DNA from: Haplomitrium mnioides
Lineage: Eukaryota > Marchantiophyta > Haplomitriopsida > Calobryales
NCBI GenBank assembly: GCA_049999725.1
Contig: JBNGIS010032415.1
Span: 1-24,108, forward strand
Reading direction: 5' to 3'
DNA length: 24,108 nucleotides
Part shown: piece after piece, positions 9,779 to 20,216 of the stretch
Layout: every line of letters starts with the position of its first letter
Numbering within the stretch: the first letter of the stretch is position 1
Notes under the pieces: generated by a model
Told to the model about the DNA's origin: nothing
Seen by the model: the letters and a program-made list of their open reading frames with translations, nothing else
Databases searched by the model: none
Translations under genes and position numbers: made by a program

Positions 9779-9950
9779 TGTTGTAAACTCAAGGTAAGCA
9801 TATAGCTAAGGTTAGAGTCTAAACGAATTGTGGTAATAGTTAGTTATAACTCCCTCTCCTTATAAGGGAGAAAACACTTGTAACACACATTATTCATTCA
9901 TCCATTGAATACAAGAAAAAGAGAGAAGATATACATTGGAGAATATATAT
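9779..9950 (+). repeat. Copia-1 3' LTR, truncated
   Basis: Begins TGTTGTAAACTCAAGG. It shares TAGTTAGTTATAACTCC, CCTTATAAGG and ACACTTGTA blocks with the inverted LTR of copia-2. It stops at the centre of the inverted junction near 9950, so its true 3' end is not determined. Terminal repeat function is inferred from position. Confidence 0.65.
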
Positions 9951-9954
9951 TGCA

Positions 9955-10480
9955 TATATTCATCTATCTTAGCTATGCAAGTTTTTTCTCTCATTCACTT
10001 TGATGGATTACTTATGAATATTCTCAATACTACAAGTGTTCCTTTATAAGGAAGGAGTTATAACTAACTATAACTATAGTTAGTTAGGTATTAACTATAG
10101 TTTCATTCTTATTTGAGCTACAACACTCCCCTTGGTTCATTGGGGAGGTTCCTAAAATCAACCACATACAAGATGCAAGAGTAACTCTAGGGTGGCTCTT
10201 TATAGTATGGCCTCATTAAAACCCTCCTTCATCTATGAAGGAAAGAGTGCCACTACATCACAAATGAGGGACCAACCAAAGGTACAAAATATAAACCCTA
10301 AAAAATAGAGGTAACTAAGAGAAATAGATGAATGTAATATGGTGTTAAAATAAACCAAGTGTGAAAGAAAGAAAAGGAAAATAAGAAAGAATAAGAGAAA
10401 TAGGGTTAAAACTAAGAAAATACAAGAGATATGAGGGCCAAAAATTAGGGTAGCCGCTTTGAGTAGAGGTTGAATAACGT
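9955..10480 (-). mobile_element. Copia-2: inverted LTR and 3' region
   Basis: Read on the minus strand, an LTR starts TGTTGTAGCTCAAATAAG at 10125 and runs down to about 9955. It is preceded by polypurine tract CCAAGGGGAG (10126-10135) and a 3' non-coding region homologous to that of copia-1. It belongs to the same family as copia-1 but is diverged, so it is a separate insertion joined end to end rather than a copy made at this spot. No coding part of copia-2 was recognised. Confidence 0.75.
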
Positions 10481-11525
10481 TGATGAAGATCGATGTGCAT
10501 GTAGGGTATTGATGCCATCATATTTTGATTATTGTAGTGAAAAATTTGTGATTGTAGAGCAAAAACAAACGGTTGCAAATATTGAGGGAAGGCATTGGGC
10601 GATGAGAAGGAGCTCTATCATCGCTGTTCTTGGAGGCTTGTGATTCATTGATTGTTCGTTTGTTGCTACTGTCGATTATGTGTATTTTGATTTTGCATCT
10701 TGATTTTGTTACTGATGTTGTTGAAGTCAATTGTTATATATATGAGACATGACTGACATCTCTTTCAATTCTCCTCCCAATGCAAAATTCCCGATGGGGA
10801 GTACTAAGAAAAAGATGAATATAACACTTAAACAACGCTAGTGCAAGAGATATTCTTCACAGATCAGTTGTTGCTCGCTCTTCAAAGATTTGTTTGGGTA
10901 AGTTGGAGCAATGGAGCACAATAAAGCGCGCATTTGGAGCAAGAGAGTATCTACCGGAATCACAAAGGCTCCCCCTTGGCATTGAAAAAAGTGTGTAGGA
11001 TGTAGTTGTGTTCATTTGTGAGCATTGGTACTACAGTCAAGCAATATACCTATGTTGTTGCTTGAATAGTAGCAGCCAACTTTCTTGTTGTTCAGACATG
11101 CATTAATAGAAGGAGAGCATTCAGTGAAGCTGAAGTATGTGGAACTGATGTGTTTGTTGTTATTGCTTCAAATTGAAGCTCTTGCTATGTTGAAGACAAA
11201 GCACTAAATGCCACTGAATTAACATTTAGGTTGTCGATTTGTTGTAAAATCAAATAAAAGTTTGCTCTTGATGGTACTTTGGGCGGTTACAAATATACGA
11301 ACTCCATAGTACAAGGTCGCCTCTTTAGTAGCTCGAGGAAGTGAGTCTAGGGGTAGTTCGAAGGCCTTTACAGCTTAATTGAGCAATATTCCTCTTTCAA
11401 GCTTCCTACTCAACTTCTTCTATGTTTAAACTTTGAAAATGGGTAACTTTCTAAGAAACTGACTTTTCCACTAGCTCTTTCAAGCCCAACCATTGACAAT
11501 AATGCATATCATTTTCTTTTGTTGC
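10481..11525. other. Unassigned sequence, probably minus-strand element or captured DNA
   Basis: No gene supported. On the minus strand there are short coding-like runs, for example QGGAFVIPVDTLLLQMRAL near 10960 and LPLDSLPRATKEATLYYG near 11330. I could not match either to a family. It lies between the copia-2 3' region and the TBL/WD40 fragments. Confidence 0.3.
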
Positions 11526-11740
11526 TTATATTAAAGCATCAAATCTGGACTCATTCAGCTGAAACAAAGGCTTGTACATTATAAATTGATGAGCAGTCGT
11601 ATTTTGAGTGCCAACATCGGTTGATAATTTGGACATATATGACAACAACATTTCTTGATCCAAATCTTCAGCCAATATCATGTTGTGTTGAGTTGTACCT
11701 TGTAGGATGATGACATCCTTTTTCCATGCTTGATTATCTG
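11526..11740 (-). pseudogene. Unidentified coding-like fragment
   Basis: A minus-strand open stretch reads LAEDLDQEMLLSYMSKL and HQFIMYKPLFQLNESRFDAL, and in another frame just downstream YCQWLGLKELVEKS. The composition looks protein-coding, and it continues from the possible WD40 fragment, so it may be the same captured transcript. I do not recognise the family. Confidence 0.3.
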
Positions 11741-11943
11741 TATTTTGGAACAAATATCAATATTCTTGGCATCAAATATCCAAAGCAGTCGTGAAGAATA
11801 GTGAACGTTGATGGAGGTGTTTTTTTTTCTAGGTTAAGAATTGTTGCCAAGTGACGAGTAGCAGCAGCGAGAAGGTTATCTTTTGACCACTTGACAACAT
11901 TTGGATAAACAAGAACTCCCACTAAAGTCGTGGTTTGTGCGGG
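11741..11943 (-). pseudogene. Fragment resembling a plant TFIIIC-like WD40 protein
   Basis: The minus-strand reading ATPAQTTTLVGVLVYP, NVVKWSKDNLLAAAT and RHLATILN resembles the N-terminal first blade of plant WD40 proteins related to TFIIIC subunits, which begin with a TLVASPxYPNAVxWSxENLxAVAxGHLxxILNP-like pattern. TFIIIC recruits TFIIIB to tRNA genes. The similarity ends after ILN. No start codon in context, no further blades, and only about 60 residues: at best a captured fragment. Confidence 0.3.
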
Positions 11944-11944
11944 C

Positions 11945-12280
11945 GTAGCTTCACAAGAAAAACCTTTGCTTTACTTGCATCTACGTTCTTGTCAAACCAA
12001 GAAGCTACTATCTGCATAGCATTCTGAAATCCAGCACCTAGGTCCATCTTCATGTGAAATGTCTTCTTTGTCTAAAAATAGTTCCCCCTAGTAGAGGTTT
12101 CTCATAAGTCCACCAGTGACCTATGTTGAGGATGATAATATGACATTGTGCATTTTTCCATTTCTCTAAAGGAAAGTAACCCTTTGTGTTTTGCTATAGG
12201 CTTTCAATTGATCTCATAGATTCATATCTTATTTGAGATAACTTGTGGCAACATACAAATCATTGATTACCAACTTAGTT
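11945..12280 (-). pseudogene. TRICHOME BIREFRINGENCE-LIKE (TBL) gene fragment
   Basis: TBL proteins are Golgi polysaccharide O-acetyltransferases of the PC-esterase/DUF231 family. Minus-strand blocks in family order are SMICMLPQVISNK and IYEIN.KPIAKHKGLLSF (about 12190-12275, with three in-frame stops), then ILNIGHWWTYEKPLLGG (GHWWTYEK at about 12101-12121), then after a frameshift MKMDLGAGFQNAMQIVASW and DKNVDASKAKVFL. Between the first and second blocks the part expected after LSFRF is missing. The upstream GDS box and downstream DxxH box are absent too. No introns are visible at the block joins, so the fragment may derive from a spliced transcript. It is clearly dead. Confidence 0.7.
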
Positions 12281-12699
12281 GTTCATGAACAACAACCTCA
12301 CAACCAGAATATGAGAAATAGTTCATAGCAATAATTAGTGGAAGCATAGGTGTTGATCTATGAGTTTGAGAAAAAAACTTGCAAGAAAGCCTACAATGTT
12401 CTCTTTTGTACTTGAAGGAAACCTCAAGCCTAAGTTCCAACCATAACTGCGTTTTTGCAACTAGTCAAATAAAAATTCCATAGAATGTTGATGCGAATTT
12501 TAGCAAGCTAGTAGAGGTTGATATATAACCAATCTTGGTAGTAGAGTTTGGTATAAAATAAATTAAGTTTTGGGATTTAGATATAGAATAAAGATGAACT
12601 CTGGAGCTAGATATAGAATAAATTTGAATGTTCTCTCTATGAGATTGAGTAGTTACTAAAATTTCTCCTGCTTGATTTTGATGAAGGATTTTGATGTAG

Positions 12700-12732
<33 letters not shown>

Positions 12733-12954
12733 AGATTACTAGTTTATGCTCTGTTGCAAATTTTTGCAACTTTGCAGCTGGTAGGTCTTGGTGGGAGCAC
12801 CAACGGGATATAGAGGGGAACCCCGCTGGTCTCTTCAATTGGGATGGTTGTTGTGTCATTGTTGTATGTAGTAGAGTGGTGAGGACCTAACTTCTGTTGT
12901 TCAAGGCTTCAGTATCCACTCTGCACTCTCCAGGTCATCTCGTGAAGCAGGCTA
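12281..12954. other. AT-rich spacer with (TA)n tract
   Basis: No gene supported. It contains a near-duplicate AGATATAGAATAAA pair (about 12578-12625) and a (TA)n microsatellite at about 12703-12732. A hairpin, ACCAACGGG...CCCGCTGGT, spans about 12799-12831. The short open frame across the TA tract is low-complexity. Confidence 0.5.
12703..12732. repeat. (TA)n microsatellite
   Basis: An uninterrupted alternating TA run of about 30 bp. Confidence 0.9.
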
Positions 12955-15900
12955 CCTAAGGATACTATCGACCGTGGTGGGATGAGAGTCCACCAGAGTC
13001 CAGAGTGCCGTGACGGGGGCCGTTCTTTTCCCTCATGACGGAGTAGGTCCTGTAAGCAACTTTGGGCTATTGGTCTAGGTTCTGGTGCAGAGAGGATACA
13101 AAGGGAGTCCAGCGATTTCTACTGCATAAAGACATAAAATCAATGCGTCTGATTTAAGTGGTTATGTTTGGAAAGACAGACCAAGACAGATACGAAAATA
13201 AAATCACAAGCATGTGCAATAATAAGAATAGCACTTTACTGATAACCAAGGCAGGTATAAACTTTCAGAACATTCGACTTTTCCACTGAGGCGATAACAT
13301 CACAAGAATTCGCTGCTCTAACTCTTCCCTCACTTAGATCTCTACTGGATCAACACTTCTACTCATCTCTCCGGACTCATTCCCTCACCAAAACACAACT
13401 CCAACCTCAATCTGGAATTCTACTAACCTTCCTCACAACCTGAGTCCCAATACAGAACACAAACATATTCTAATAAAAAGAACAAGAAATAACAGAACAC
13501 AATACTGTTCTTACGAACAAATACATAACAACGAACATGCTCAACTTTCTGTTGCCTTAGCTACCAGCCCGTATGTCCAACCTCGGGTGAGATTCTTGGC
13601 AGCCCTGAGCCCTATTTGCACCACCGATAACTCCTTCTTCAGTATAACCCTCAAGGCTTTTATATTCCTCCTACCATTCCTCGTCGACCAAATCTTTAAC
13701 CCATGTCAGAAGGTACTACCACCCTTCTCTTTTTTGTCTCTACTTATCAATTGAACCTTCTGCGATACCACCACTATAACATCTACTTTTAAGTCAACCT
13801 TTTGTCCTCCTTGCTTCAAACGTACTCACCACCAGCACCTCCATATCCTCTACTGTACTGATTCTTTTGTACTCTTGTTCTTCTTCCTACTTGAAAACAA
13901 CAATTCTCCACTGACTCCACAATCACATCCCCACCTTGCTATTCCTACAACCTTGTTCTTCACTTCCTACCACTCATCCATCTTGCGCTCCAAAACCACT
14001 AATCTCCACCCTTTAACTCCACAATAATTCCACTGTATTGTATCCATATATCAAGGTTAACTCCACCCTTCCTGTCTTAGATTTTTTATTTTTAGTTTTT
14101 TTTTCTCTTAAATTCCCTCTCGGGTTGCGTTCTTATGCTGAGGCCTTCCCGGGTGAGCTAACCATCCCTTGTTTCACCATTTCCCCAAATGAGCCCTTAT
14201 CACATGCATTGATTTTGTTCTCCTTGTTCTCCTACATACCCCGTCACTTTGCTTGGTGTTCTTCCTTCCATAATTCAAAGACTTTCCTGACAATCTGGAA
14301 GCGTAGGCCGCTTCCATTACTCGCCATCGATTCATTTATTCATCTCCACTAGCCAACACCAGGCCCATGAGCGATCAGTCACTCCTCACAATCCACTTCA
14401 GCTCAACCCGCTTCACTAGATGTCGACTCAATCCGCGAATGAATTCCAACGGTTCAACATCCCCGCACAAAAGCCTCTTGTATCATGTCGATTGAAACAA
14501 GAAAATCAACTTCATGCATTCTCCTTCTGCAATCATCTATGACCCACCCATACTCTTGTTGTTTCTGGATTTTCTCCATAGATATTATCCATCTCTGAGC
14601 CCATTCGACGTTGGCACTGCGAATAGTTCTGGAGAGGGCTCACTTTTACGCTGGCAGATCGGGATTGGCTAGCACATCGAGAGGCGCAATGTCACAAGGC
14701 CTAGCATGCAGTTTGAATTTTTGTTGCCACTCGACTTGGAAACATCTCCCAAGAAAAATCGCGCCTGGACCATGCTGCATTTGAGATCAGCTAGCACATT
14801 CCATATCTCCTCAATTCTCTTCTAGCTTCCACCTCCTCAGCAACCCAATTTTGAGTAGTGTTCCACTTATGCCTTAGCTGAATCCCATATGTGTGCAGAA
14901 TTCAGAAACACAAAGCTATTCTGGCAGTTCATTCAGCGGAAGGGCAAAAACCGATTCTTTCCTCTCCTTGAACAGCCCGACGCTGTCCCCTTCACACCAG
15001 ACTCTCTGTTGTCCTTGTCTTCTGATCTCTTCTGACTCTGTTTACCTTTTACTTTCCTCCCTGACAAGCATCTCCCTGCATGGCACCAATTTGCTGCGCA
15101 ATTCCATACACGGGGCTCCCTTCGATGTAAAACTGCTGCATTCCCTGATCTTTCACGAATCTAAACTGCTAAGGCTAATAATTGAATTCACCAGGTCACT
15201 CGAGCCATACCCTCAACTGTTCTACCTTCTGAACCTTCAGCGCTACTGTTTGATAAGTCCCCTTGTAATCATCCTCTTCATTTGTCAATGTGCTCTTAGT
15301 GGAGATAGATCGCAGATTCGAACTGTGGCGTTCTTCAATTCTGATTTCTCAATTCGCAGGGACTTCCTTCCTCCTGTTGGATCTTCCTCGCTATTCTTTC
15401 TGATGTTACTTGATTCCATTCCCTATTGATTTCTCCCTTGATGCCCTCATTAGTGAGTCCCAGTCCACCTCTCAAACTTCATGAGCATATCTATTGAATC
15501 TTCCTACGGGAATTCCTGTGAGCAATTCAATTTTAATAGGATATGCTCGAGCAATGGCACTGTCGAGCAGCCTTCTTCATGGAGTCACTCTCATCGATCA
15601 AGCGTCTTCCAGCCTCCCTCCTTCAAGTTTGTTGATGAACACGAGTCTCCTCTGCTACCTTACGTGTTACTTTCTGCTTCCTCGACCTTCTGCAAGCCAG
15701 CAATTAATCACATCAACGACCTTCCCCTCCTATATTATTCAATAGGGAAGTTATTGTTGAACTCTTATTTGGGCATGAATCCTAGCGTTGACTTCTTCGA
15801 ACTCCATTCTGCATTGGCTGGCCTCTGAACCTCCTCCTCTAATGCGACTTCTCCGTCGAGCTGTTTTTGGAACAGAACTCCCATCATACAGTCTGCCTCA

Positions 15901-16480
15901 TCATAAACAATCCTTGTTGAACAAATATGCTCCACATTCTAATTTTGATCTAGCTCTGATCTTCAATCATGTCTTACCAACGATTTTGAGTAAAGACTCC
16001 AATTACATCCGTCATATCCAACATAACCAGTTTTCTCTTCAGCGAGGACTGTGATTTCTTGCTTACGTTCTGCATCTCAACTTCAAGAACTTTCTCAACT
16101 TCAAGAACTTCCATTGCTGCGTAGCCTCCTGTGATCTCCTCATATTTTCTTCACCACGCAGAAGTCTCCACAACATGTCGACCAGTCTTCAGACCCCATG
16201 GTATTCAAATCTTCCCAGACCCAACTATAAGTGTAAGACAATCCTTCGAGTGACAGGACGGCTATTGGCAATAGTTCATAAAACTCATACAATTATTCCT
16301 AGATAAAATGCCATGCATGCCACTATGTTAACCTTCCAGTGCGGCAATCCTTTGGCGTTATACCCTCTTCTATATTCTCCATCTTGAACTACAACTCGAG
16401 CATTCTATTCCACGGCGGCTTCTCCTTTCTTCATAAACAATCCTTTTCACACATCCGGCGCCGCAACAAAATCAAGAAAA
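12955..16480. repeat. Unidentified pyrimidine-rich repeat, left copy
   Basis: The first about 650 bp are homologous and in the same direction as 20217-20830: shared CGTGGTGG...GTCCACCA, TTCTTTTCC, CTTTGGGCTAT, GCGTCTGA and CCTTAGCTACCA blocks. Beyond that both continue as strongly C/T-rich plus-strand sequence with weaker similarity. Open frames at 14038-14352, 14893-15429 and 15481-15828 have no recognisable domain and are Ser/Leu/Pro-rich, as expected for chance frames in C/T-rich DNA. This may be a long LTR or the 5' leader of a retroelement; there is no proof either way. Confidence 0.5.
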
Positions 16481-17239
16481 CAAAAAGAGAGTGAGGGAAC
16501 GTGGCGGGGGGGCAAAAAGAGCGCCCTTCTTTCTTTATGTGGCCCTAACTCCCACGCGCGGGAATTTCTTTCTTTCAATCTCCACCCTTGGATCCACTCC
16601 ATCTACTCTCTTCATTTTTAACCCCTTTTTCTTGCTTGTCTCCTTGGCTTGGCTTGGTAGCTTAGGTTTCATGTCAATTAATCAATGTTTTGCATTATCT
16701 TTTTTTGTTTACTAACTCAAACAATATCTCTCCAATTCCTTCAAAATACAAAACATATACATGTATAACAATTTTTTCCCAAATCTCAGAAAATACAAAA
16801 CATACACCCGTATACTCTAATAACACATACACATTCAAAACTCACTTACAAGAGGACAAATTTCTCTTTTCCTCCTGTTGAACTAATGTTTCTCCATTTT
16901 CCTCCATTTTGGGCTTTTCGAGCTGTTGTTGGTGTTGCTTGATCCATTACTCGACCTGGTTGGTACTTGTGATTCAGAAGACAAGTGCTATTCCTACGAT
17001 TGTATTTCTAGATCCTACAGAACTTTTCTACTTTAAATATAATAAAAAAAATTTAGCTAAATTCTATAAAAGTCTTTTAATTGAATCTTTGAGATGCAAG
17101 ATTCAAAGTCTTTTGTCCTTCTCTTTGGACAATGTCTATTGTTTGCCATTTTTGCCATTTGCATGTTTGCTTTCTTCCTTTTTCTCAATTTCTTTCTCCT
17201 TTGTCTCTCCTTGCGTGCGTCTTTAGCTCCCATCCTGGA
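16481..17239. other. AT-rich spacer with short local duplication
   Basis: No gene supported. An AAAATACAAAACATA... segment of about 45 bp is duplicated at about 16742-16815. The minus strand from about 17060 to 17254 encodes a Lys/Arg-rich stretch just downstream of the copia-3 RNase H end, probably that element's 3' non-coding part. Confidence 0.4.
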
Positions 17240-18290
17240 CCCTAACAACAGCATGTACTTGCAAAAAAGCTAAGTGATATAGCTTTACTTTTATTTGTGA
17301 TCTTCTTCTTCTTGTTTCAATAATACATGTAGTTTCCTCATGCCAATCCATATTGTATAGTCTCTATAAATTGCTTGGGCAATGATTTAGTAAGAAAATC
17401 TGTTTTATTTTAAGCCATACATAAAAAGCAACACTTGTATTGCAATAACCTTTTAGTGTGTCTCTCTCTAGGCTTTCTTAGTTACATTCTTACGAATATC
17501 CTCCATCTTTATGTTTCCAATTCTAGCGCTCAATAAGAGCCCCACTGGATACACTGTCAGTTGTAGGCCAAGCCTGTGTTGGTAGCACACTTTTTACATG
17601 TGGAGCTGTAGGTCCACTTTCTTTGTATTGCCCCTTTCAGCACTCATAAGGAGGTCCACTAGGTAAATCGGCAGCGTTAGGCTAAATTGGTGTGTGTAAC
17701 ACACTCAAGTACATCTCTTTCAATGTTTTTTATGATGTGTATCACATTTGTTTTTCTTAGCCTCTTCCAGTGCTCAATAGGAGTTCCACTGGGAAATCTA
17801 TTAGCTAAAGGCTGATTTGGTGTGTGTAGCACACTCTTTAATTGATGGAAAGTAGGTCTTGGCTGTTTTTGGTGCCATGCCTAGTGCTTAGTAGGAGCCT
17901 CGCTGGAGTTTACATCAGCTATAGGCTGACTGGCAACATCATCTAAGGGCTGAGTGACATCATTGGCTAAAGATGGATGAGCTATATTTATCATGCTTTT
18001 AGCATGTTGGACTATTGGTCCTTCTGGCCTGATTACTACTATTTGATGAGTTCTAGCAGATAAGTCTAAGTTCTTTGTTTTAGACTTCTCTTTATGAATA
18101 TGAAACACCACTCTTTTGAGTAATTGAAAGGTGCTCCATATAATTTTCTACATCCAATATAGAATATAAATGAGCAATGACCACATCCATGAAATGCATG
18201 ACCAATTTATTAATGAATGCTCAAGCAATCAAATATCGGTGTGTTATAGCATCTATTAATGGTCAGTGCTCTGAAAGAAATTCTTACATA
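17240..18290 (-). mobile_element. Internally deleted Ty1/copia element (copia-3)
   Basis: Minus strand, in order: RT start PLIDAITHRYLIA and FMDVVIAHLYSILD (about 18270-18150), the repeat insert (about 18000-17517), then directly the RNase H end GYCNTSV, DFLTKSLPKQFIETIQYG and IGMRKL (about 17450-17325). The RT catalytic centre and most of RNase H are missing, so the element is a deletion derivative. It belongs to the same lineage as copia-1, since both carry the unusual repeat insert. No LTR is defined. Confidence 0.75.
17517..18000 (-). repeat. About 120-bp tandem repeat inside copia-3
   Basis: Four units contain a reverse-complemented GTGTGCTACACACACC-like core followed by an AGTGGAACTCCTATTGAGCACTGG-like segment, beginning near 17517, 17640, 17764 and 17878. 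They encode a Pro/Asp/Glu-rich segment (LHTPNQPLAN, PSGTPIEHW). The units match the plus-strand insert of copia-1. Confidence 0.7.
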
Positions 18291-18719
18291 TTCTTTTAGA
18301 ATGCAAAGTTCTAAAGTGTAAATAATTTGTTTTTGGATTTCAAAATTTGAAAACAATATCTTTTAGTTCAAAAATGTTGCACTGAATAGCTAAAAGTTGT
18401 TTTTCAAATCTTGTTCAGTTTTGAATAATTTCATATACATCAAGATGTCACTTCCCTAATTGCCTGATGAACTGAATTTTGGTGACTGAATGTTGTAGAT
18501 CTGTCATAATCATTGAGTCTTTAATAACAATGTATTATTTAATTTTCAGCAAAACTAGATTTGTTCTTTAACAACTTTTGATTTCTTCAATGTTTGATGG
18601 TTTTTTGGATTTAATGGCTCATTTTCAAGAGATTTGAAAATTTCTCAACTAGCATTTTCAATCCTGTCTATCAAAGGGAGAGCTTCAATTAAGTTAAATG
18701 TGATTTCTTACGAATGTTA
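18291..18719. other. AT-rich spacer between copia-3 and gypsy
   Basis: No gene supported. It is probably the 3' non-coding tail of the minus-strand gypsy element, but no LTR start or polypurine tract was found. Confidence 0.4.
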
Positions 18720-18729
18720 AATTAACAAC

Positions 18730-19330
18730 TTTAAAAAATTTGAATGGCCTCTTGAGCATTCTCAAGGTTAGAACACAGCTCCAAAGTAGCATCATGAAGT
18801 GGATATCCCTTCCACAAATCTTTGTATTGAACTTGAGGATGTCGCCCACGCTTGAAGACTCATTTAGCCAAAATGCAATCCACCTTATATTTTTCATGAT
18901 CATCAAAAACAATAGGAAGAGGAGGATTTTGAACATGATTTGGAAAAGAAGATGGACTAGAAACAAAAGGCTTAAGTTTAAATACACATAATATAGGATG
19001 AATCTTCATATGGAGAGGAAGATCAAGCTTGTACACAATAAGAGAAATAACTTGAGAATTTGAGAAAGGATTAATCTAAGATGGAGATAACTTACAGACT
19101 TGAGCATCTAAGAACAAAAAAAGATCATGAGTAGAAAGCATAACTTGGTCACTTAAAACATAAGAGAAATCACAACAATGCTTATCGGTATATTGTTTTG
19201 CCAATTTTGAGCAATAACAAGATGGTTTTGAGCATCTTACAAAAAGGAAGATAAATAAAACAAACATATGAAAAGACTTAGAATATTAGAAGAGAAAGGA
19301 GAAAGCAAACCATCAAGAATAAGAGGATGT
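18730..19330 (-). pseudogene. Gypsy integrase C-terminus and chromodomain
   Basis: The minus-strand frame at 19267-19076 gives AKQYTDKHCCDFSYVLSDQV and MLSTHDLFL, the usual GPY/F-side region of gypsy integrase. Chromodomain blocks follow at about 18930-18735: DDHEKYKVDCILAK, a stop, VFKRGRHPQVQYKDLWKGYP, LHDATLEL and NLENAQEAIQIF. The tryptophan expected in DATWE is leucine here, which would weaken the aromatic cage that binds methylated histone tails. Confidence 0.75.
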
Positions 19331-19374
19331 TTATCTAAATTAAAAAAGAAAGGAAAATCCAATACTTGCTTGTT

Positions 19375-20060
19375 TGGAGTTGTTGTATACAAACTCCACA
19401 ACTAGTAAGAAACTATCCCAATCCGTGTAATAAGCATTGATAAGCATTTGAAGCATATCCTCCATAGTATGATGTGCGCGTTTGGTTTACCCATCTGTTT
19501 GAGAATGATAAGTCATAGACATAGATAGTTTGGTACCCTCAGTATGAACAACTCTCACCAAAACTTCCTAGTGAGTCATAGATCTCTATCAGATATTAAC
19601 ACCTTTGGTATTCTATGATAACACAAGATTGTATCAAAGTAAATCTTCTCCAATTGTAGAGCATCCATTGTATCCACCTTCGTTGCTAAATGAATATGTT
19701 TGCTTAGCCTGTCTACGAACACTACAATGGTAGTAAACCTACGAGGTAGAGTTGGAAGCAAAGTAACAAGATCCAAACTTACATGTTCCCAACAAGCAGT
19801 ATGAATTGGTAGTAGTTAAAGAAAGCCAACTGGTTTTTGATTTGAAGCCTTATTTTGTTGACAACTTTCACAAGAACGAACAAAACCACAAACATCTCGA
19901 GCTAGGTTTGGCCACCACCAAGTGCATTGAAGCAACTCCATAGTTTTGTCTACTCCAAGATGCCTAGAGACTGGAATGTCATGTGCTTCTTGTAAACATA
20001 CCTATTAGATCAAATGCGACGAGCATAAAGGGAACCCTACTCTAGGTATATTATAGTGTA
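19375..20060 (-). pseudogene. Gypsy integrase, zinc finger and core
   Basis: Integrase inserts the cDNA into the host genome. From high to low coordinates it reads HLGVDKTMELL and FVRSCESCQQNK (H2C2 finger, about 20000-19860), then SLDLVTLLPTLPRRFTTIVV and FVDRLSKHIHLA (about 19785-19690), ending ISDRDL with a stop at 19576. A shifted frame continues with TMEDMLQMLINAYYTDWDSF and VEFVYNNSKQASIGF. All three acidic catalytic positions are recognisable (LDLV, SDRD, TMED), but stops and shifts make it inactive. Confidence 0.85.
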
Positions 20061-20216
20061 TGTTCTAACTTGCAATTCTGCATGCTCATGAGGCACACTA
20101 GTACCCCTAAATAATGGATGAGAGAACCAGTTCACTTTGGTTTTAGTTTCAATAAATCCAATTTGGTCAACTTGCACACATAAAAGGAGTCATGTTGCTC
20201 GGGCTAACTAGAAAAA

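Larger units (their letters stand above)
6615..9950 (+). mobile_element. Ty1/copia retrotransposon, 3' part (copia-1)
   Basis: Truncated at its 5' side inside the reverse transcriptase, where it cuts methyltransferase copy 2. The order is RT start (VVDA...ITYR, then NVVTAYFYGILD), a tandem repeat insert, the RT palm with VDD, RNase H, about 1.4 kb of 3' non-coding sequence, polypurine tract AAGAGGGAG and an LTR beginning TGTTGTAAACTC (9779). Many stops and frameshifts are present. Gag, protease and integrase are absent. Confidence 0.85.
18720..20216 (-). mobile_element. Ty3/gypsy chromovirus, integrase and chromodomain end
   Basis: Minus-strand pol remnant covering the H2C2 zinc finger, integrase core, integrase C-terminus and chromodomain. 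Reverse transcriptase, gag and protease are missing; at about 20216 it joins the unidentified repeat. Order and spacing are typical of plant chromoviruses, whose chromodomain targets integration to particular chromatin. Confidence 0.85.

Noticed and set aside
12672-12890. Open frame across the TA tract
   Set aside because: The Tyr-Ile repeat is the translation of (TA)n; no coding signal on either side.
15296-15325. Minus-strand AGTTCGAATCT resembling a tRNA T-loop or Pol III B box
   Set aside because: No matching A box, anticodon arm or acceptor strand at the right distance; likely chance.
14893-15429. 178-residue open frame, the longest in the window
   Set aside because: It lies in C/T-rich repeat DNA, is Ser/Leu-rich, has no recognisable domain, and similar frames occur nearby in other phases.
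17057-17254. Lys/Arg-rich minus-strand open frame as a small basic protein
   Set aside because: It lies immediately after the copia-3 RNase H end, in its 3' non-coding region, and is low-complexity purine-rich sequence.
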